Below are positions 32,179 to 32,823 of a stretch of 32,823 nucleotides of DNA, in pieces. Every line of letters starts with the position of its first letter. Position 1 is the first letter of the stretch. The DNA lies in the NCBI RefSeq assembly GCF_002196855.1, contig NZ_NIPW01000029.1, forward strand, positions 1-32,823, given 5' to 3'. Made by a program: the position numbers and the translations under genes. The DNA comes from Haematobacter genomosp. 1 (lineage in GTDB: Bacteria; Pseudomonadota; Alphaproteobacteria; Rhodobacterales; Rhodobacteraceae). Below the pieces are notes generated by a model. It searched no databases. It had not been told where the DNA came from and was given only the letters and a program-made list of their open reading frames with translations.

Positions 32179-32823
32179 TTTCCCTCCAGCCGGGATTGCA
32201 GAAGCAGCAGGTCCGACCAGCTTTCCCGCTTGCAGGGTGGGTTGCGGAGCAGGAAGGCCGGGTGAAACATCGGCAGGGCCGGCCGCCCGAACACCGTCTG
32301 CCAGTTGCCACGGAGCCGGGTGATCCCCTTGCGCCCCAGCAGCGCCTGACAGGAGATATTGCCCATGAGGACGAGGAAATCCGGGTCGGCCAGCGCCACA
32401 TGCCGCTCCACGAAGGGTAGCATCATGGCGATTTCCTCCGGCGAGGGATCGCGGTTCTGCGGGGGCCGCCAGGGCAGGATATTGGTGATGTAGAGCGCCT
32501 TTTCCACATCGGGCGCGGCGCGGCCCATGCCGATGGCGCCGAACATCAGGTCGAGCAGCCGCCCCGCACGCCCGACAAAGGGCAGACCGCGCTGGTCCTC
32601 CTCCCGTCCCGGCGCCTCGCCGACGATCATCACCCGCGCGCCGGGCTGGCCATCGGCAAAGACGAGGTTCCGCGCGCCTTTCTTCAGTTCGCAATGGCTG
32701 TAGCCCGCCATGGCTTCCCGCAGCGCGGCAAGGTCGGGCGCGGCGGCGGCAAGGGCGCGGGCCTCGGCCACCGGATCGCCGGCGCTGTCCGCTTCGGGTG
32801 GCGGAGCTGCGGCGCGGCCCGGG
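32175..32823 (-). CDS. Uracil-DNA glycosylase, type 4 family, 5' end outside window
   Basis: The 3' 216 codons of a family-4 (iron-sulfur) uracil-DNA glycosylase, removing uracil from DNA. The catalytic motif is VGEAPGREEDQRGLPFVGRAG, and the second motif MFHPAFLLRNP replaces the usual H-P-S with H-P-A. Candidate cluster cysteines lie in YSHCELKKGARNLVFADG, ISCQALLG and NPPCKRES. The frame is open to the window edge through a proline/alanine-rich linker typical of alphaproteobacterial members. A GTG at 32771 is possible, but the true start is probably beyond the window. It overlaps moaB by 4 bp. Confidence 0.93.
   Translation of the reverse strand, partial: PGRAAAPPPEADSAGDPVAEARALAAAAPDLAALREAMAGYSHCELKKGARNLVFADGQPGARVMIVGEAPGREEDQRGLPFVGRAGRLLDLMFGAIGMGRAAPDVEKALYITNILPWRPPQNRDPSPEEIAMMLPFVERHVALADPDFLVLMGNISCQALLGRKGITRLRGNWQTVFGRPALPMFHPAFLLRNPPCKRESWSDLLLLQSRLEGK

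Overview
This window looks like a chromosomal segment of a high-GC alphaproteobacterium, most probably Rhodobacterales/Rhodobacteraceae. The evidence is the gene families: an NDUFS4-type complex I accessory subunit, the alphaproteobacterial TIGR02302 low-complexity membrane protein beside lysA, a methylmalonyl-CoA epimerase/DUF1467 pair, a type-4 uracil-DNA glycosylase overlapping moaB, and RimO and UvrB of rhodobacterial type. The placement is inferred from protein resemblance only.

Layout. (1) 1-2176 is the end of an integrated element: a truncated PC4-like protein, a winged-helix protein, an AlpA-type regulator and a P4-type tyrosine integrase, with a region dense in inverted repeats between alpA and int. 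(2) 2177-3173 has no recognisable gene but holds a 7-bp tandem repeat. (3) 3174-10610 holds an AbrB-type membrane protein, then a compact peptide-uptake operon (binding protein, two permeases, two ATPases) ending in an M19 dipeptidase. The operon probably imports di- or oligopeptides and hydrolyses them in the cytoplasm. (4) 10742-16888 holds a hexanucleotide repeat, an AsmA-family protein, rimO, a decayed IS5-type element, a PRC-barrel protein with a general-stress-type promoter, and an L-2-hydroxyglutarate oxidase-like enzyme. (5) 16889-22733 holds uvrB (with a LexA-like box), the complex I subunit gene and dgt, bracketed by four copies of a ~150-bp MITE-like element. (6) 22734-32823 is housekeeping: DUF167, nitroreductase, EI24, DUF1467, methylmalonyl-CoA epimerase, a degenerate receiver protein, TIGR02302, lysA, sdaA, moaB and a truncated uracil-DNA glycosylase gene.

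The most unusual content is intergenic. The MITE-like family has GGCTGCTGAAAAAG termini and lies in two inverted pairs. One copy is bounded by CTAA, one end of which contains the stop codon of the neighbouring gene. A decayed IS5-type element with related ends and CTAG flanks suggests what may have moved the family. Short tandem repeats with units of 6, 7, 8, 13 and 20 bp recur. No CRISPR array, rRNA or intact tRNA was seen, and no clearly new multi-gene system is supported by the sequence.
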